Assembly (NCBI GenBank): GCA_900317015.1
Contig: ONFH01000051.1
Coordinates: 1 to 25,018 of the forward strand
Origin: an uncultured Erysipelotrichaceae bacterium
GTDB taxonomy: Bacteria > Bacillota_I > Bacilli_A > Erysipelotrichales > Coprobacillaceae
Reading direction: 5' to 3'
Length of the DNA stretch: 25,018 nucleotides
In this document: positions 21,905-25,018 of the stretch, in pieces
Layout: each line of letters begins with the position of its first letter
Numbering within the stretch: position 1 is the first letter of the stretch
Notes under the pieces: model-generated
Database searches by the model: none
What the model saw: only the letters and a program-made list of their open reading frames with translations
What the model was told of the DNA's origin: nothing
Translations under genes and position numbers: made by a program

Positions 21905-23032
21905 TTATTTATGCTTCTTTAATTTTTCGCGCTTTGATGCGTAACGATCCACCGTCTTCTTGAGTTCTCGAATTGAGAGCACACCGGTGAGTTGAGCGGC
22001 GCTGGTGATCTTGATCTCATCTAAGAATGACTGCGTCACATCATCCACTTCATTTTTCTGCACCTTCATCTGTGTGATCGATTCGTTGGTGTCTTGTAAA
22101 CAAGCCATCAGCTCATTGATGATGATCATCAACAGTCCTTCTAAGATCTGATCTTCTTCATGGAAGACCATTGTCTTCTTGAGTTCATAGCTTTTTTCTT
22201 TTAAGCTCAAATAAGCTGGTAAGCGCTGATCTAAGGTATCAAGATGATCATAAAAATAAAGATCCTCATGACCTTCGAGATGATCCGCCACTTTGCCATA
22301 GATGACGGTGATTTTCTCGGGATGATCAAACTGTGGCAGAATATATTTATAGAACAGATCAATGACTTCCTGGCGTTCTTCAATAACTGTCACGTGATCG
22401 ACATCATTCTTTAAATGCACAAGATAGACGAAATAGCCATTATGTAAACCAAAGATGCGGACATGCCCTTTCATCTTTTCTAATTCCTGATGATAGTTTT
22501 CCATGCCTAAAAGGGTCAGTGAACTTTCTACGTCCTCCCCATGATAAAGAGCTGGTAAGACAAGCTCATCTTCTAGGATGCCAAAGTCATCTTTCCATTC
22601 TTTATTATCATGTTTATAAAGGACACACTGATTGGCATGCACGGCGACCCCGCCATAGCTATAGTTCTTGGAGCTGACATCTTCACGGACTTGAATGTAT
22701 TTGAGGAAAGGATCCTCTTTGATGGCATGGGGATCAAGGATCTTAAGATGCTTGAACAGTTCCATAGCTAAAGCATACATCTGAGGATTCTTTGGGTCTT
22801 CATCATAGATCAGTGAAACAGCCTTACATAAATAAGGATTGACGACCTCAAGCTGTTTAAATAATTCTTTATATGTTCTTTTAAAAGCATTTTCGTCACG
22901 GTACTGATCAAAATCTAAACTGATCCCATCGACCATTCTTCTGGCGTAGTTTTCCATCGAAATATGATAAAGCAGTGTCACTAATTGTTTTTTAATAGCC
23001 TTGCGCATAGCCGTATTATTTTTTATCTTCAT
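21905..23032 (-). CDS. Unrecognised protein, possible degenerate Rossmann/methyltransferase-like core
   Basis: A 375-residue soluble protein that I do not recognise. The N-terminal part (about 1-130) is helical and rich in charged and aromatic residues. A middle part (about 190-275) alternates strands and helices: HVRIFGLHNGYFVYLVHL, DHVTVIEERQEVIDLFYKYI, KITVIYGKVADHL and DLYFYDHLDTL. This resembles the order of motifs I, post-I and II in class I methyltransferases, but the glycine-rich loop (GLHNGY) is atypical. The last 80 residues are helical and basic, ending KREKLKKHK. There is no signal peptide or membrane segment. The start ATG is preceded by GAGG about 9 bases upstream. It is divergent from nudF with an 85-base gap. 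Function is unknown. Confidence 0.8.
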   Translation of the reverse strand: MKIKNNTAMRKAIKKQLVTLLYHISMENYARRMVDGISLDFDQYRDENAFKRTYKELFKQLEVVNPYLCKAVSLIYDEDPKNPQMYALAMELFKHLKILDPHAIKEDPFLKYIQVREDVSSKNYSYGGVAVHANQCVLYKHDNKEWKDDFGILEDELVLPALYHGEDVESSLTLLGMENYHQELEKMKGHVRIFGLHNGYFVYLVHLKNDVDHVTVIEERQEVIDLFYKYILPQFDHPEKITVIYGKVADHLEGHEDLYFYDHLDTLDQRLPAYLSLKEKSYELKKTMVFHEEDQILEGLLMIIINELMACLQDTNESITQMKVQKNEVDDVTQSFLDEIKITSAAQLTGVLSIRELKKTVDRYASKREKLKKHK

Positions 23033-23093
23033 TGATCATCGCCTCGCAGTTCATTTTACAAAAGATCCTCACATAATGCTAGTGGTAATGTGA

Positions 23094-23099
23094 TATACT
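23094..23099 (+). promoter_or_regulatory. Extended -10 of nudF
   Basis: Plus-strand TGATATACT contains TATACT at 23094-23099 preceded by TGA. The -35 region is weak. GAGG at 23107-23110 is the ribosome site, 7 bases before ATG. Confidence 0.6.
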
Positions 23100-23117
23100 T
23101 GTGAATGAGGTGAAAAC

Positions 23118-23651
23118 ATGGAGAAACAGTTAAGCAGCAAGACAATTTTTGAAGGCAATATTATTAAAGTCACACATGATGAAGTCGAATTACCAGATGG
23201 CTCAACGGCGATGAGAGAATGTGTCTATCATCGTGGCGGCGTCTGTATTTTAGCAGTCGAAAACGGCTGTATTTTATTGATCAAGCAGTTCCGTTATCCT
23301 AATCGTATGGATACATTAGAAATTCCTGCCGGCAAGCTTGAAGAAGGCGAAGATCCAAACCAGGCATGTTACCGTGAATTTGAAGAAGAGACCGATCGTC
23401 GTGCTGAGAATATGCGCTTTATTTTAAAGCTCTATCCAACACCAGGCTTCTGCAGTGAGATCGACTATCTTTATGAAGCAGAAAACTTCAAGTACGTCAA
23501 AGACTCTTTACCACAGGATGATGATGAATTCTTAAAGCTTGTCAAAATGCCAATCGATGAAGCGTATGCCAAGGTCCTAGATGGCACGATCTTTGATGCC
23601 AAAACGATCATTGCGATCCAGTACGCGTATCAAAAATATCATAAAGACTAA
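23118..23651 (+). CDS. nudF: ADP-ribose pyrophosphatase (Nudix hydrolase)
   Basis: The only plus-strand gene, encoding a 177-residue NudF-type enzyme that splits ADP-ribose to AMP and ribose 5-phosphate. Family features are the N-terminal strand pair SSKTIFEGNIIKV, VYHRGGVCILAV, LLIKQFRYP and LEIPAGKLEEGE. The Nudix box runs from G of AGKLEEGE to CYREFEEETD, with the metal-binding REFEEE present. The usual glycine after EET is aspartate here. Downstream are LYPTPGFCSE, the loop typical of ADP-ribose pyrophosphatases, and DAKTIIAIQ at the C-terminus. It is a single gene between the divergent unknown gene and the convergent secreted-protein gene. Confidence 0.93.
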   Translation: MEKQLSSKTIFEGNIIKVTHDEVELPDGSTAMRECVYHRGGVCILAVENGCILLIKQFRYPNRMDTLEIPAGKLEEGEDPNQACYREFEEETDRRAENMRFILKLYPTPGFCSEIDYLYEAENFKYVKDSLPQDDDEFLKLVKMPIDEAYAKVLDGTIFDAKTIIAIQYAYQKYHKD

Positions 23652-23652
23652 A

Positions 23653-23680
23653 AATGAGCGGAATTTCCGCTCATTCTTTT
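23653..23680. terminator. Bidirectional terminator between nudF and the secreted protein gene
   Basis: AATGAGCGG (23653-23661) pairs with CCGCTCATT (23667-23675). TTTT follows on the plus strand and TTTTT on the minus strand, so the one hairpin can end both convergent transcripts. Confidence 0.9.
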
Positions 23681-23682
23681 AG

Positions 23683-24873
23683 TTATGCAACTGTATTGAC
23701 CGCAAAGGTCTTAGAATATTTAGAATAATAAATATGACCATCTTCATTTCCATAGGCTCTCACTCTGACATAATAGCGAGTATTTGGCATTAAGCTGTTT
23801 AAAGTGACTTTAGTGGCTGTACCGTTACGGACTTTAGCTTTTTTTGCATCGCTGAAGCTTGAATTTTTCGCAAAGGAAACTTCAAAGCCGTTGCAGTCAT
23901 GAACATCTGTCCATGTCACATTCATCGTGTCATGGTAAGCGACTAATTTCAATAAACGTGGTGTTGTTAAACTATAGTCAAATGTATCATCAAGCTGCCA
24001 GTTTTTCGTCATCTGAGCACTTCTTGAATCACGATTCTTTAATGTCGTCTGTTTCCAGATCTCACCATACTTATCTGTGCCTTTGTAAACGAGAACGTTA
24101 TCTAATGTCAAAGATGTGATCAAACCTTTACTATTGCGATCAACAGTGAATTTATAGGCTGTATATTTCTTTGATTTCTTATACTTAAATGGATAATTCA
24201 AAGAAAGGTCAAAGGAAACAGCACGCCATTTCTTATGAATATATTCATATTCAGAGCTCCACCAAGCATAATTCTTCTTGATAATGCTCTTGTTATTAAC
24301 AAGAGTATCACCGGAATAAAGGAATAATCCTTTGTTCTTTGTGCCATACTGTCCATTCTTTAAATAAACAAATTTTAATGTTTTGGCAACATCCTTTTTA
24401 TAAGAACGTTCACCAATTGGTAAGATCGTTGATTTATCGACTTGATCAGTAGACAGTCCATCATCATCTCTTACGACTAATCTAGCAACGGAGTTCTTCT
24501 TCGCATAAGCACTGGCCTTAATAAAATTGAGTGGTAATTTCAGTGTTGCGCCTGAAGCTTTTAAAGAATCAATATGGGAATCTGAATCTTTATAATCATA
24601 GCAGAGATGATAATCAGTTAGATCTTGTTCCTGACCACCTTTTACGACCTTCGTTAATTTAAATGTCACTTTACTCTTTGTGGCCTTTAAGTCACTCACA
24701 TCTAAAGGCTTTGAATAACTGTAAGTACTTGAATTATATTCCGCCTTGACCCCGCCAGGGAAAGTAATCTCAGCGGTAAAATAATTCTTAGGTGTAGCTG
24801 CCATAGCACTTGTCATCGCCATAGATGCACTCATTGCCACAGTAAGTGTCATACATATACATTTCTTAATCAT
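23683..24873 (-). CDS. Secreted protein with C-terminal fibronectin type III-like domain
   Basis: A 396-residue exported protein. Residues 1-26 form a Sec signal peptide (basic MIKKC, hydrophobic core, AMA-A cleavage). The mature part begins TPKNYFTAEITFPGG. Residues about 30-295 are beta-rich, Lys-, Ser- and Tyr-rich and unrecognised, with YAWWSSEYEYIHKKWRAVSF as a distinctive aromatic patch. The C-terminal 95 residues resemble a fibronectin type III domain: TPRLLKLVAYHDTMNVTWTD, then GFEVSFAKNSSF, and the hallmark LMPNTRYYVRVRAYG. No sorting motif (LPxTG), transmembrane anchor or repeat is present, so it may be released or loosely wall-bound. The ribosome site AGGAGGG lies 8 bases before ATG. 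Function is unknown. A role in binding or adhesion is inference only. Confidence 0.83.
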   Translation of the reverse strand: MIKKCICMTLTVAMSASMAMTSAMAATPKNYFTAEITFPGGVKAEYNSSTYSYSKPLDVSDLKATKSKVTFKLTKVVKGGQEQDLTDYHLCYDYKDSDSHIDSLKASGATLKLPLNFIKASAYAKKNSVARLVVRDDDGLSTDQVDKSTILPIGERSYKKDVAKTLKFVYLKNGQYGTKNKGLFLYSGDTLVNNKSIIKKNYAWWSSEYEYIHKKWRAVSFDLSLNYPFKYKKSKKYTAYKFTVDRNSKGLITSLTLDNVLVYKGTDKYGEIWKQTTLKNRDSRSAQMTKNWQLDDTFDYSLTTPRLLKLVAYHDTMNVTWTDVHDCNGFEVSFAKNSSFSDAKKAKVRNGTATKVTLNSLMPNTRYYVRVRAYGNEDGHIYYSKYSKTFAVNTVA

Positions 24874-24899
24874 CGAAATGTCCCTCCTATCCTTTCTCT

Positions 24900-24928
24900 A
24901 TTTTACCATTTCCATTTCTAAACGGAAA
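24900..24928 (-). promoter_or_regulatory. Promoter of the secreted protein gene
   Basis: Minus-strand -10 TAAAAT (24900-24905), extended by TGG, lies 17 bases from a weak -35 TTTCCG (24923-24928), about 26 bases before the start codon. Confidence 0.55.
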
Positions 24929-24946
24929 GCCCTTTATCGACGGTAT

Positions 24947-24972
24947 TAAAAAAGCAGTCATTTCTGACTGCT
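24947..24972 (-). terminator. Terminator of the gene entering from the right edge
   Basis: AGCAGTCA (24953-24960) pairs perfectly with TGACTGCT (24965-24972) around TTTC, followed on the minus strand by six T. Confidence 0.9.
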
Positions 24973-24979
24973 GTGCATA

Positions 24980-25018
24980 TTAATAATAATAGTCATCATC
25001 GTCATCTTTTGATCTGAA
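24980..25018 (-). CDS. C-terminal end of a gene cut by the window edge
   Basis: The minus strand from 25018 reads FRSKDDDDDYYY followed by TAA at 24980-24982, 7 bases before a strong terminator. Only 12 residues are inside the window, so the protein is unknown. The Asp-run and Tyr-run tail is unusual. The frame is chosen because it ends just before the terminator, as other genes in this window do. Confidence 0.5.
   Translation of the reverse strand, partial: FRSKDDDDDYYY

Noticed and set aside
21873..21910. Plus-strand terminator with good T run
   Set aside because: No plus-strand gene lies upstream to use it. It is more likely the weaker end of the minus-strand gene.

Overview
This 25 kb window looks like chromosomal DNA of a low-GC Gram-positive bacterium (Bacillota), most likely a gut Erysipelotrichia-type organism. 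That placement is inference. It rests on AT-leaning codon use, AGGAGG-type ribosome sites, a T-box leader, a cre-like site and a gene order that closely follows the Bacillus subtilis alaS-yrzL-yrrK-yrzB-yrrL-yrrM-yrrN-yrrO-udk-greA and mnmA-recD2 neighbourhoods. Every gene except nudF is on the minus strand, so the window is described here mostly from high to low coordinates. No tRNA, rRNA, CRISPR array or insertion sequence is visible.

Right part (25018 to 17700): the last codons of an acidic-tailed protein, a secreted protein with a C-terminal fibronectin-III-like domain, a plus-strand ADP-ribose pyrophosphatase, an unrecognised 375-residue protein, an RluA-family pseudouridine synthase, a cytoplasmic GH13 glycosidase under a cre-like site, a ROK sugar kinase lacking the usual zinc site, and a Na/Pi cotransporter with a PhoU-like tail. 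The cotransporter is preceded by an 11-bp-periodic TTAACA array resembling a PhoP box.

Middle part (15951 to 8350): an mnmA-recD2 operon, a DODA-type dioxygenase, then alaS with its own promoter and a complete alanine-type T-box leader, followed by its terminator.

Left part (8668 to 1433): one operon carries ireB-ruvX-DUF1292-lactonase. After a terminator and a new promoter, a second operon carries mltG, a TrmR-TrhP1 fusion, trhP2, udk and greA. The fusion joins the methyltransferase and a hydroxylase-family subunit of the tRNA wobble 5-methoxyuridine pathway in one polypeptide, directly upstream of and overlapping the cysteine-bearing TrhP2 gene. This is the most interesting observation in the window.

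Far left (1362 to 1): a 54-residue membrane protein overlapping an alpha/beta-hydrolase-fold protein whose catalytic histidine and acid are not evident, then about 300 bases with very small overlapping reading frames and a terminator. Most genes form short units closed by Rho-independent terminators, several of which begin within the last codons of the gene.
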